NCBI RefSeq assembly: GCF_003837865.1
Contig: NZ_RQIS01000009.1
Span: 181,194-245,193 of the forward strand
DNA length: 64,000 bases
Origin: Paraburkholderia dinghuensis
GTDB taxonomy: Bacteria > Pseudomonadota > Gammaproteobacteria > Burkholderiales > Burkholderiaceae
Direction of reading: 5' to 3'
Under the pieces are notes generated by a model. It made no database searches. It had not been told where the DNA came from and was given only the letters and a program-made list of their open reading frames with translations. Made by a program: the position numbers and the translations under genes. Shown here one piece after another: positions 1 to 8,651 of the stretch. Each line of letters starts with the position of its first letter. Position 1 is the first letter of the stretch.

Positions 1-3000
1 CTTGTCGCGGGAACCTTGTCGTTTATCCGGTTAGGGCGTGCCGAAGATCCGGTCTTCACCATCCGCACCATGGTGGTGTCGGCGGTATGGCCGGGTGCCA
101 CGATCGACGACACGCTTTCCCAGCTAACCGAACGGCTCGAGCGCACCTTGCAGGAGACTCGCCACGTCGACCGCATACGCAGCTTTACGACGGCGGGGCA
201 AACAACGATCTTTGTCGATCTTCTGCAGTCGACGCCACCTTCCGAAGTCCCCGATACCTGGTATCAGGTTCGCAAGAACGTTGGCGATATGCAGCAATCG
301 CTGCCGGCGGGGACGATTGGGCCGTTCTTCAATGACGACTTCGGCAACACCTACGGCATCATCTACGCGTTCACGGCGGACGGCTACAGCATGCGCGAGT
401 TGCGCGATCACGTCGAAGCGATTCGCTCACGTTTGCTGCTGGTGCCGGACGTATCGAAGATCGAGGTCCTCGGCGCGCAGGACGAACAGATCTACATCGA
501 GTTCTCGACCAGCCGTCTCGCCGGGCTGCGTCTGGACTACCCGACCATCGTTGGCGCATTGACCGCGCAAAACGTCATCAGGCCGGCCGGCGTGCTGCAA
601 ACCGGGCAGGAGCGGGTGTTCTTCAGGGTGAGTGGTGCTTTTGATTCCGAACGCGACATCGAAGATGTGAATCTGGTATTGGGAGGCCGCATCGTTCGCC
701 TCGGCGATATCGCGACGGTGAGACGCGGTTTCTCGGACCCGCCGCAACCGATGTTCCGTGTCAACGGCAAGCCGGCGATCGGTCTTGCGATCGCCATGCG
801 CGATTCGGGCGACATTCTGGCGCTTGGCCGCAACCTGAAGGCCGAGATGGCCGACATCACGGCGAACCTGCCCGTGGGCATCGAGCCATCCCTGGTCGCC
901 AATCAGGCCGATACCGTCGATATCGCAATCAACGATTTCATGGCCTCCCTCTGGCAGGCCATTGCGATTATCCTGGTGTGCAGCTTCGTGAGTCTCGGCG
1001 TACGGCCGGGGATGGTGGTGGCGCTGTCGATCCCCCTGACGCTGGCTATCGTCTTTGCGATCATGGACCTCGTGCACATCGACCTGCACCGGGTTTCGCT
1101 GGGTGCGCTGATCATCGCGTTGACGCTGTTGGTCGACGACGCCATGACGACGGTCGACGCCATGATCAACCGCCTTGCCGCCGGCGACAGCAAGGACCAG
1201 GCGGCGACTTTCGCTTACCGTACGCTGGCCGCGCCGATGCTCGTCGGCACGCTCGTCACGATTTCCAGTTTCGTGCCGATTGGCTTCGCGAGGAGTTCGG
1301 CCGGCGAATACACGTTCTCGATCTTCGCCGTGGTCGCGATCGCGCTGCTCGTGTCGTGGTTTGGCGCGGTGGTTTTCTCGCCGCTCATGGGTCAAGCCAT
1401 TCTGAAGGCACCCAAGGCAAGCAAGGAGCCGCCGAAGCCCGGCAAGGTGATCACGGCCTATGGCCGGTTCCTGCGCGCGGCGCTGCGGTTGAGGTGGCTG
1501 ACGATTGCCGTCACGCTGGCGGCGTTCGTGGTGTCGATCTTGTTGCTTCGGTTCGTGCCTCAGCAGTTCTTTCCTGCGTCCGATCGGTCCGAACTGACCG
1601 TGGACCTGACGTTGCGCCAGAACGCATCGATCCATGCCACCGAGGCGCAGGTCCAGCAGATCGAAGCCATTTTGAAGAGCGATCCCGATGTCGATCACTT
1701 CAGCAGTTATGTGGGTCGCGGCGCCATTCGCTTCATTCTTACGCTGAATGTCCAACTGCCCAATCCGTTTTTCGCGCAGATCATCGTGGTCGCCCGGAAT
1801 GTGGCGGCACGCGACCGGCTTCAACTGAAGCTGGAGAAGATACTGAGCGAACGGTTTCCCGGCATGATTGCTCGCGTGTCGCCGCTGGAACTCGGGCCGC
1901 CAGTGGGGTGGCCGCTTCAGTATCGCGTGTCGGGTCCCGATCCGGCGCATGTGCGTGGCATCGCGCTCGATCTTGCAGGTATCGTCGGTTCCGACGAGCG
2001 GAGTCGCGACGTCAACTTCGACTGGATGGAGCCGGCCCGGCAGATCCGGATTCACATCAACCAGGATGAAGCGCGTCAGCTCGGCGTCAGCACGGCTGCG
2101 CTCGCGAGCGTCATGAACACGATCATCACCGGTACGCCGATCACGCAGATCCGTGACGACATCTACCTGGTCAATGTCGTAGCGCGGGCTGCGCAAGAGA
2201 AGCCCCTTAACGTACAGACACTGGGCACGTTGCAGGTGCCGACGCCGAGCGGCCGAATGGTTCCGCTCAGCCAGTTCGCGACGTTTGCCGAGGACCAGGA
2301 GTCACCGCTGATATGGCGGCGCAACCGCGTACCGACACTCACTGTGCGCGCGGACGTGGTGCATGGCGTGCTTCCCGACGAAGTCGTCGCGAAACTCGCG
2401 CCGAAGATCGCCGGGTTCAAGGCGAAGCTGCCCAAGGGCTACAAGATAGAGACCGGTGGACTGTACGAGGAAAGTTCGGCGTCGCAAGCATCGGTGTTTG
2501 CCGTCGTGCCCGTCATGATCGTGCTGATGTTGACGAGCATGATGGTGCTGCTGGTGAGCTTCAAACGGTTGGCGATGGTGGTCTCGGTGATGCCATTGGG
2601 GCTGATCGGCGTCGTGCTGGCGCTGCTGGTTTCGAACCGGCCGCTCGGCTTCGTCGCGATTCTGGGCATTCTCGCGTTGATCGGCATGATCGCGAAGAAC
2701 GGCCTGATCCTGATCGTGCAGATCGACACCAATCGCCGTGAGGGCATGGGTGTGCTCGAGGCCGTTGTCGCCTCAGGCACCTCGCGCATACGGCCGATGA
2801 TGCTGACTTCGATCTCGACCGTGCTCGGACTGATCCCGATCGCGCCGACCGTGTTCTGGGGTGCGATGGCCTTCGCGATCATGGGTGGACTGCTGGTGGC
2901 GACGTTGTTGACGCTGGTGTTTCTGCCGGCGCTGTACATGGTGGTATTCGGCAAGGGTGATCGACCGGCGTTGCAGGTTTCCGGTACGGCTGGCGGGCCG

Positions 3001-3009
3001 ACGACGTAA
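1..3009 (+). CDS. RND efflux permease (5' end cut by the window)
   Basis: Inner-membrane proton-driven drug/solute pump of the AcrB-like RND superfamily. The frame is open from base 1 and the first residues already match RND sequence after TM1, so the true start lies upstream; the TTG at 16 is not the start. About 1002 residues are visible, nearly full length for the family. The paired acidic residues of TM4 are present (LLVDDAMTT, Asp-Asp encoded near 1135-1140), as is the TM10 lysine (GMIAKNGLI, Lys codon at 2695). Two periplasmic porter regions separate the membrane halves. The membrane-fusion partner is presumably upstream outside the window. Downstream, 42 bp away, begins an Mrp antiporter operon, and the outer-membrane factor follows only after it. 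The substrate cannot be inferred. Confidence 0.93.
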   Translation, partial: LVAGTLSFIRLGRAEDPVFTIRTMVVSAVWPGATIDDTLSQLTERLERTLQETRHVDRIRSFTTAGQTTIFVDLLQSTPPSEVPDTWYQVRKNVGDMQQSLPAGTIGPFFNDDFGNTYGIIYAFTADGYSMRELRDHVEAIRSRLLLVPDVSKIEVLGAQDEQIYIEFSTSRLAGLRLDYPTIVGALTAQNVIRPAGVLQTGQERVFFRVSGAFDSERDIEDVNLVLGGRIVRLGDIATVRRGFSDPPQPMFRVNGKPAIGLAIAMRDSGDILALGRNLKAEMADITANLPVGIEPSLVANQADTVDIAINDFMASLWQAIAIILVCSFVSLGVRPGMVVALSIPLTLAIVFAIMDLVHIDLHRVSLGALIIALTLLVDDAMTTVDAMINRLAAGDSKDQAATFAYRTLAAPMLVGTLVTISSFVPIGFARSSAGEYTFSIFAVVAIALLVSWFGAVVFSPLMGQAILKAPKASKEPPKPGKVITAYGRFLRAALRLRWLTIAVTLAAFVVSILLLRFVPQQFFPASDRSELTVDLTLRQNASIHATEAQVQQIEAILKSDPDVDHFSSYVGRGAIRFILTLNVQLPNPFFAQIIVVARNVAARDRLQLKLEKILSERFPGMIARVSPLELGPPVGWPLQYRVSGPDPAHVRGIALDLAGIVGSDERSRDVNFDWMEPARQIRIHINQDEARQLGVSTAALASVMNTIITGTPITQIRDDIYLVNVVARAAQEKPLNVQTLGTLQVPTPSGRMVPLSQFATFAEDQESPLIWRRNRVPTLTVRADVVHGVLPDEVVAKLAPKIAGFKAKLPKGYKIETGGLYEESSASQASVFAVVPVMIVLMLTSMMVLLVSFKRLAMVVSVMPLGLIGVVLALLVSNRPLGFVAILGILALIGMIAKNGLILIVQIDTNRREGMGVLEAVVASGTSRIRPMMLTSISTVLGLIPIAPTVFWGAMAFAIMGGLLVATLLTLVFLPALYMVVFGKGDRPALQVSGTAGGPTT

Positions 3010-3051
3010 GCGCGGTCGCCGGGTATTCGATAGAGGAGGCGTGCGTCTTTC

Positions 3052-3579
3052 ATGTGGACAACATCGCTCCGGGCGTTCCTGCTCTTGATGCGTTTGCGAT
3101 GGCGCATCGTGCTGTCCCGCGCGCTGTGCTTTCTGACGCTCTGGATCATCCTGATGCCAAGTGTGAAGCCAGCCGATCTCGCCTGCGGCCTGATCGCGAC
3201 CATCGTCGCGACGCATATGAGCCTGCGTCTTCTTCCGCCCGCCGCAGGACAGTTGCGCCTTGGCGCGTTGCTGATATTTGCGCCGCATTTCCTCGCACAG
3301 TCGCTGCTGGCGGGAATCGACGTGGCACGACGTGCGTTGCATCCGCGCCTGCCTTTGCGGCCGGGCACCGTCGTCTATCGAACCGGTTTTCCGCCGGGAA
3401 TGGCGCGCAATGTGTTTGCCATCATCACCAGTCTCTTGCCGGGTTCCCTTCCGGTTGACGAAACCGGGGATGGGCTCGTTTACCACTGCCTGGACGTCGG
3501 GCAGCCGATTGCCGAACAGATGGCGGACGAAGAGCGGCGCCTGACCGGCGCATTGACCAGTGGGGAGCGAGATGGCTGA
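3052..3579 (+). CDS. mrpE: Mrp/Mnh-type cation/proton antiporter subunit E
   Basis: Small membrane subunit of the multi-subunit Na+(K+)/H+ antiporter (Mrp, also Mnh/Pha). 175 residues. The N-terminal half is hydrophobic (about three membrane passes); the C-terminal half holds the family hallmark SLLPGSLPV around residue 130, followed by a soluble tail. It opens a run of seven overlapping genes; the next gene starts inside its 3' end (ATG at 3572). The ATG at 3052 follows a purine-rich GAGGAGG stretch at about 3032-3038, a little far but plausible as a ribosome site. Family assignment is firm; the transported cation (Na+, K+ or Li+) cannot be told. Confidence 0.9.
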   Translation: MWTTSLRAFLLLMRLRWRIVLSRALCFLTLWIILMPSVKPADLACGLIATIVATHMSLRLLPPAAGQLRLGALLIFAPHFLAQSLLAGIDVARRALHPRLPLRPGTVVYRTGFPPGMARNVFAIITSLLPGSLPVDETGDGLVYHCLDVGQPIAEQMADEERRLTGALTSGERDG

Positions 3580-3856
3580 CGTGCTGATAGCCGTGTCCGG
3601 CGTGGTGCTGTTGATGGTCGCCGTGGGGTTGTTGAGCGTACTGCGTGGTCCAACGCGAGCCGACCGCATGATGGCCGCCCAGCTGTTCGGTACGGGCGGC
3701 ATCGCGGTCCTGCTGCTGGTAGGCACCGCGAGTGGCGTGGACGCTGTTGTCGATGTCGCGTTGACGCTGGCCTTGCTCGCGGCGTTCGCGTCGGTTGCCT
3801 TCGTCAAGTCCGACCGGCCGATAGAAGGCGTGACGCAGAACGAGGATCGGAAATGA
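3572..3856 (+). CDS. mrpF: Mrp/Mnh-type antiporter subunit F
   Basis: 94-residue membrane protein with three predicted helices and the MrpF signature VLRGPTRADRMMAAQLFGT, the conserved GPT-aDR loop of the family. A GTG start 12 bases upstream is possible, but ATG 3572 follows a clear GGGGAGCGAG ribosome site that lies inside mrpE. The gene overlaps mrpE by 8 bases and is itself overlapped by mrpG, which implies translational coupling and stoichiometric assembly of the antiporter complex in the inner membrane. Confidence 0.9.
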   Translation: MADVLIAVSGVVLLMVAVGLLSVLRGPTRADRMMAAQLFGTGGIAVLLLVGTASGVDAVVDVALTLALLAAFASVAFVKSDRPIEGVTQNEDRK

Positions 3857-4146
3857 AAACCTTCGCCGATGTCTTCACGATCGTGGCCATGCTTGCCGGC
3901 ATTTTCTTCCTGGTGGCGGGCACGGTCGGGTTGTTGCGGTTTCCGGATACCTATACGCGGCTGCATGCGCTAACCAAGGCCGACAATCTCGGGCTTGGCA
4001 TGGTGGTGTTGGGGCTGTTGCCGCAGGCCGGTCACGTCACGGTCGCCCTGAAGCTGATCGTGGTCTGGCTGCTGGTACTGCTGACGTCGTCCGAGGTGTC
4101 GCAGCTCATCGCGCGCGCCGCGCGCAGACAGGAGACACGTCCGTGA
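3853..4146 (+). CDS. mrpG: Mrp/Mnh-type antiporter subunit G
   Basis: 97-residue membrane protein with the MrpG signature GTVGLLRFPDTYTRLHALTK (the conserved RFPD-YtRlHa-tKad motif) after the first helix and two further hydrophobic segments. ATGA overlap with mrpF and with the next gene. Part of the small-subunit block E-F-G that builds the cation path of Mrp complexes; no enzymatic motif. The ORF has normal length for the family. Confidence 0.92.
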   Translation: MKTFADVFTIVAMLAGIFFLVAGTVGLLRFPDTYTRLHALTKADNLGLGMVVLGLLPQAGHVTVALKLIVVWLLVLLTSSEVSQLIARAARRQETRP

Positions 4147-5087
4147 CTTTCGCAATCTCGGTTGGCATCGGCATCCTGTTGCTCGTGCTCGCGACATGGA
4201 CCGTTGTCGTGCGCGACACGTTCGCCGCGGTAGCCGGGTTCATTCCTTATGGCTTGCTGCTTACGCTGGCCTGGCTGGTGCTTCATGCAGTCGACGTCGC
4301 GTTGACCGAAGCGGCCATCGGTGCAGGCTTGACCGGTGCGTTGCTGATCGACGCGGCGCCTCGTCTGCACCCGACGGAAGCGGCGGCCCGGGCCGAAGCG
4401 CCAGGCCTCGCGATGCGTGTTGCGGCGGCCGCCGCCGCCACGGCCGTCGCCGTTGTCATCGCCGCGTGCCTGCTGCACCTGCCGGAACCGGCTCCGACGC
4501 TGGCGCCCGAAGTGGCGCGGCACATCGGATCGATCGGTGTCGGTAACCCGATCACTGCGGTCCTGATGTCGTTTCGCGCAATCGATACGTTGCTCGAAGC
4601 GATCGCGCTGCTGTTCGGCGTGATCGGTATCTGGTCGCTGTCGCCGGACAACTGCTGGGGCGGCAGGCCACGGCCCGCGCAGGTGGTCGGCCCCAACGAC
4701 ATTCTGGTGTATCTGGCGCGCGTCTTGCCGCCCGTTGGCGTCGTGATCGGCATCTACATTTTCTGGGTCGGCGCCGATCATCCGGGCGGCAAATTCCAGG
4801 GCGCCACGGTGATCGCGGCGATGTGGCTGCTCGTCATGATGTCCGGTCTGCGCGATGCGCCTGCGATCAGCCGACGCCGGCTGCGCGTCGTGCTGATCGC
4901 CGGGCCGGCAGTCTTCATCGCGATTGGCCTCTTCGGTACGGTCATGGCGGGTGCATTTCTCGCGTATCCGGAAGGTTGGGCGAAACCGTGGATCATCATC
5001 ATCGAAGCCGCGCTGCTGCCATCGCTCGCCGTAACCCTGGTACTCCTGCTGATCGGGCCGCCCCAACGACCGGAGGTTCGCGCATGA
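4143..5087 (+). CDS. MbhD/MbhE-MrpB fusion antiporter subunit
   Basis: 314-residue multi-pass membrane protein that joins modules usually found on other subunits. Residues about 30-75 match the MbhD/DUF4040 module (ALTEAAIGAGLTGALL). Residues about 135-165 match MbhE (NPITAVLMSFRAIDTLLEA). Residues about 195-305 match MnhB/MrpB (PVGVVIGIYIFWVGADHPGG plus the following helices). In classical Mrp systems MbhD and MbhE form the C-terminus of the large MrpA subunit; here they are detached from an MrpA core and fused to MrpB. GTG start at 4143 overlaps mrpG; mrpC starts inside its end. Module identities are from family knowledge; complex architecture is inference. Confidence 0.85.
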   Translation: MTFAISVGIGILLLVLATWTVVVRDTFAAVAGFIPYGLLLTLAWLVLHAVDVALTEAAIGAGLTGALLIDAAPRLHPTEAAARAEAPGLAMRVAAAAAATAVAVVIAACLLHLPEPAPTLAPEVARHIGSIGVGNPITAVLMSFRAIDTLLEAIALLFGVIGIWSLSPDNCWGGRPRPAQVVGPNDILVYLARVLPPVGVVIGIYIFWVGADHPGGKFQGATVIAAMWLLVMMSGLRDAPAISRRRLRVVLIAGPAVFIAIGLFGTVMAGAFLAYPEGWAKPWIIIIEAALLPSLAVTLVLLLIGPPQRPEVRA

Positions 5088-5434
5088 ACGCATCCCAGTT
5101 GTTCGCCTTGACCGCCGCCGCTCTGGTGGGTCTTGGCCTGTATGGCCTGATCGTCAACCCGCAGCCTTTGCGCAAGGTGCTTGCGTTTAACCTCACAGGC
5201 AACGGCGTTTTCCTGGCTTGTGGCGTCATCGCGCAACGAGGAGCGGCTGCCGGCATGCCCGGCGATCCGGTGCCGCAGGCGCTGTTGATCACGGCGATCG
5301 TCGTGTCGTTCGCCGCTTCCGCGTTGGCGGTCGCGCTCATACTGCGCTGGTTTGCGCAAACCGGCTCGATTTCCCTGTCCGGCGACGGTGATGCCGCGTC
5401 CGGGCAAGATGCCGCCGGTGTGGAGGCCAGGTGA
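5084..5434 (+). CDS. mrpC: Mrp/Mnh-type antiporter subunit C (NuoK-like)
   Basis: 116-residue NuoK-like membrane subunit. Three hydrophobic segments with the motif LIVNPQPLRKVLAFNLTGNG and DPVPQALLITAIVVSFAASA; the latter is the MrpC/NuoK DPvpQALvLTaIVi signature. The ATG at 5084 overlaps the upstream stop (ATGA) and is preceded by CCGGAGG, so this start is preferred to longer frames. The C-terminal 25 residues are hydrophilic. The gene overlaps the downstream D subunit by 4 bases. Confidence 0.92.
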   Translation: MNASQLFALTAAALVGLGLYGLIVNPQPLRKVLAFNLTGNGVFLACGVIAQRGAAAGMPGDPVPQALLITAIVVSFAASALAVALILRWFAQTGSISLSGDGDAASGQDAAGVEAR

Positions 5435-6948
5435 GTGTGCTCGCGCTTACTGAGCAAACCACACCAGGCGGCCTGCTATTGGTGTTCGCTGTGTTGTTGC
5501 CCGTTGCTGGCATGCTGGCCGGGTTGACCTTCGGTGGTCGCCATGCACAACGCGCATCGTGGGTGACGATCGTCTGCGGTTTTGGCGTCGTGCTGGCGAT
5601 AGCGCGAAGGCTGCTCGGGTCGGGCGACGCATTGCGGTATCGGCTCGGTGGCTGGTCTCCGCCGCTGGGTGTCATGCTTCGCGCAGACGGATTGTCGGTC
5701 TGCATGATGCTGGTGGTCGCCGTGGTGATCGGCGCGGTGGCGATCTACGCCAACGGCGATTTCGGCACACCGGCCGGCAAGACCGAGACGCGCGGTCCGC
5801 TCGCCTTCTGGCTGTTGCTGATGGCGGTCTGGGGGGCGCTCAATCTGGTGTTCGTCAGTGGCGACATCTTTACGCTTTACGTCGCGCTCGAACTGCTGAC
5901 ATTCGCCGGTGTTCCCCTCGTGTCACTCGATGGACGGGCTGAAACATTGCAGTCAGCGTTGCGTTATCTGCTATTCGCGTTGATCGGTTCGATGCTCTAT
6001 TTGCTGGGCGTATTTCTGCTCTATGGCGCTTATGGCTCCCTGGACATGGCGTTGCTGGCCATGCGCATCAATGCGCAGCCAGTTGCCTTTGCTGCGGTGG
6101 CGTTGACGACAGCCGGCATGCTCGCCAAAACCGCACTGTTTCCGCTGCACCTGTGGTTGCCGCCCGCGCACGCCGGTGCGCCCGCCGCCGCGAGCGCGCT
6201 CCTTTCGGCGCTGGTCATCAAAGGATCGTGGTTTGTCGTCGTGCGGCTGTGGGTCGATGTATTCGCCGGCATCGTGAGTGGTCCCTTCGAACAACTGCTT
6301 GCCGGCCTCGGCGCGATGGCTATCGTAGTCGGCAATGTGGTGGCGCTGCGCCAGGCGCGACTGAAGCTTTTGATCGCTTACTCGACGGTGGCCCAGATCG
6401 GCTATCTGTTCCTGATGTTTCCGCTCGCCGCCGCTCAGCACGATAGCGCGCAGGCCGTTACGGGCGGTGTGTTGCAGGCCGTCTCACACGCTACCGCCAA
6501 GGCTGCCATGTTTCTCGCGGCGGGACTGATCTATGGCACGCTCGGTCATGACCGCATGGCCGACCTGCGTGGCGCAGGGCAGGCCTTGCCGATGACAGTG
6601 ACGGCCTTCGCGCTGGCCGGCGCCGCGCTGATCGGCTTGCCGCCGTCGGGGGGCTTTCTGGCGAAATGGCTGCTGCTATCGAGCGCGTTGTCGACGGGAC
6701 AATGGTGGTGGGCGCTGGTGATGCTGCTCGGTGGTTTGCTCACCAGCGTCTACGTATTCATGGTGGTAGTGCGCGCAATGGAGCGCGCCGCCCCCGGCTG
6801 GTCGCCAAAAAAACAGGTGCCCCGTTATCAGCAGATGGCGGTGCTGGGACTTGCGTTGTGTTCTTTCCTGCTTGGATTGGCGGTGCTGCTGCCGGTCAAC
6901 GTCGCGCAGATTGGCCGCACCGCGATGCCGATAACGGGGATGCCATGA
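5431..6948 (+). CDS. mrpD: Mrp/Mnh-type antiporter subunit D (NuoM/N-like)
   Basis: 505-residue, about 14-helix subunit of the proton-conducting transporter family shared with complex I NuoL/M/N. The TM5 glutamate (ALELLTFAG, Glu about 154) and TM7 lysine (LAKTALFPLHLWLPPAHAG, Lys about 233) that form the proton-transfer pair are present. GTG start at 5431 overlaps mrpC by 4 bases with GTGGAGG just upstream. Followed by a second protein of the same superfamily, so the operon has two D-like subunits and no full-length MrpA. Confidence 0.92.
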   Translation: MSVLALTEQTTPGGLLLVFAVLLPVAGMLAGLTFGGRHAQRASWVTIVCGFGVVLAIARRLLGSGDALRYRLGGWSPPLGVMLRADGLSVCMMLVVAVVIGAVAIYANGDFGTPAGKTETRGPLAFWLLLMAVWGALNLVFVSGDIFTLYVALELLTFAGVPLVSLDGRAETLQSALRYLLFALIGSMLYLLGVFLLYGAYGSLDMALLAMRINAQPVAFAAVALTTAGMLAKTALFPLHLWLPPAHAGAPAAASALLSALVIKGSWFVVVRLWVDVFAGIVSGPFEQLLAGLGAMAIVVGNVVALRQARLKLLIAYSTVAQIGYLFLMFPLAAAQHDSAQAVTGGVLQAVSHATAKAAMFLAAGLIYGTLGHDRMADLRGAGQALPMTVTAFALAGAALIGLPPSGGFLAKWLLLSSALSTGQWWWALVMLLGGLLTSVYVFMVVVRAMERAAPGWSPKKQVPRYQQMAVLGLALCSFLLGLAVLLPVNVAQIGRTAMPITGMP

Positions 6949-8579
6949 ATACCGCACAGTTTCTGATGGCCGCGGCCGTTGGCTTGCCGTTGCTGATGTT
7001 GCTGGCTTGTGCGTCGGCGCGTCTGCGCCAACGGTTGCCTTCATGGTTCGCGCTTGCTCCAATGCCGGCGTTGGCGACGGCGATCGGCGCGCGCGGGGGC
7101 GATCCGCTGGTGCTTGGCGAGAGCCGTTTCGCCTTGCATTTCGCACTCGATTTACCGGGCTCGTTGTTGCTCGGCACGGCGGCGCTGTTGTGGATTTTCG
7201 GCGGGATTTTCGCCTTCCACTATCTGCGGGGCCGCAAGAATATCGATGGTTTTGTCGTCTGCTGGTTCATGGCCATGACCGGCTGCATGGGCGTATTTCT
7301 GGCAGCGGATCTGATTGGGTTCTATCTTCTGCTCGCGGTCTTGAGCGTCGGCGCGAGCGGATTGGTGCTCCAGGGCGCTGGCCCCGATGCGCGCTATGCG
7401 GGCGCGCTCTATCTTGGCGTCGCGTTGCTCGCCGAGGCGTTCCTGCTTGCGGGCCTGATCCTGCTGGCGCAGGCCACGCCAGGAGGCAGCCTGCTGATAC
7501 GCGATGCAGCGGCTGCCTTGCCGCATTCGTCCTCGCGCGAGATGACGCTGCTGTTGCTGCTGGTTGGCCTCGGCATGAAGGCCGGGCTCGTGCCGATGCA
7601 TTTCTGGATGCCGTACGCCTATGGAGCAGCGCCGACTCCCGCGGCTGCCGTGCTGAGCGGCGCGGTGGTCAAAGCCAGCGTCATTGCATTGCTGCGCTTG
7701 CTGCCATTCGACAACGCGTGGCCGCACATCGGCATCCCACTCGCGGCGCTGGGTATGTTCGGCGCGTTTTACGGCGTGGCGATTGGCATCACCCAATCGA
7801 CGCCGAAGATCGTCCTCGCGTACTCGAGCGTCAGCCAGATGGGCTTTCTGATTGCGGTGATCGGCATGGGTCTGGCGGCTGGCGATCCCGGCACCGCAGC
7901 CGCGGCGGCCTACTATGCCGCACACCATCTGCTGGTAAAAGGCACGCTATTTCTGACCGTGGGCGCGGTCGCTATGTCGGGAGCCGGCTCATTGCGGCTC
8001 GTGCGGGTGCCCACGGCTCTCATTGCCCTCGGACTCGGTGGATTGCCGCTCACGGGCGGAGCACTGGCGAAATACGCGACCAAGGAGTTACTGGGTGGTG
8101 GCCTGGCAGGATCGATGGCGGTGGCGTCTTCAGCCGCGACAACGTTGCTGATGCTTCATTTCATGCGCCGCCTGAACGCAATGCCGAATACCGATTCCGA
8201 TGCACGCACTCCGGTACCGCTCACAGGTGCATGGCTGGCGATGGTGTTGGCTTCGCTGGTCGCACCATGGGTGCTGTATCTGGACATCCCGGTGGGCACG
8301 CTATCCGGGGCACTCGCGCCTGCAGCGTTATGGTCCGCGCTCTGGCCAGTTATTGCGGGCGTGGCGCTCTTCATCGGCTGGAATCGATGGGGCGCGTCGA
8401 TGCCCTCCGTGCCAGCGGGAGACGTGGGTAGCCTCCTGCACGGACTGCACCGAGTCTGGCGGGAGGCAGGGCACGTCACGGGGCTCGCCGATGCGCTCGT
8501 ACGTCGATGGTCCGTGTCATGTCTGACCCTGCTGTTGGCGGTGTTGCTGTTCGGCGGTCTGCTGATGGTGGCGGGCTGA
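6945..8579 (+). CDS. second NuoM/N-like proton-conducting antiporter subunit
   Basis: 544-residue polytopic protein of the proton_antipo_M superfamily, closer in style to hydrogenase-4 HyfB/MbhH-type subunits than to MrpA. It shows LGMKAGLVPMHFWMPYAYG (TM7 lysine, residue about 212) and LAYSSVSQMGFLIAVIGMG, the usual TM8-TM9 signature. The ATG at 6945 overlaps the mrpD stop as ATGA and is preferred to upstream in-frame starts lying inside mrpD. It ends the antiporter block; 72 bases later the outer-membrane factor begins. It may replace the missing MrpA core, which is an inference from gene order. Confidence 0.88.
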   Translation: MNTAQFLMAAAVGLPLLMLLACASARLRQRLPSWFALAPMPALATAIGARGGDPLVLGESRFALHFALDLPGSLLLGTAALLWIFGGIFAFHYLRGRKNIDGFVVCWFMAMTGCMGVFLAADLIGFYLLLAVLSVGASGLVLQGAGPDARYAGALYLGVALLAEAFLLAGLILLAQATPGGSLLIRDAAAALPHSSSREMTLLLLLVGLGMKAGLVPMHFWMPYAYGAAPTPAAAVLSGAVVKASVIALLRLLPFDNAWPHIGIPLAALGMFGAFYGVAIGITQSTPKIVLAYSSVSQMGFLIAVIGMGLAAGDPGTAAAAAYYAAHHLLVKGTLFLTVGAVAMSGAGSLRLVRVPTALIALGLGGLPLTGGALAKYATKELLGGGLAGSMAVASSAATTLLMLHFMRRLNAMPNTDSDARTPVPLTGAWLAMVLASLVAPWVLYLDIPVGTLSGALAPAALWSALWPVIAGVALFIGWNRWGASMPSVPAGDVGSLLHGLHRVWREAGHVTGLADALVRRWSVSCLTLLLAVLLFGGLLMVAG

Positions 8580-8651
8580 GGTGCGCGACGCAAAGATCGC
8601 GCTGACTGTCGTGCAAAGCGGATACAGCCGTTGGAGAACATGGAGTACGTC

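Noticed and set aside
427..2196. 589-codon open frame antisense to the RND permease
   Set aside because: Low-complexity Arg/His/Asp-rich product typical of antisense reading of GC-rich coding DNA; the plus-strand protein is clearly real.
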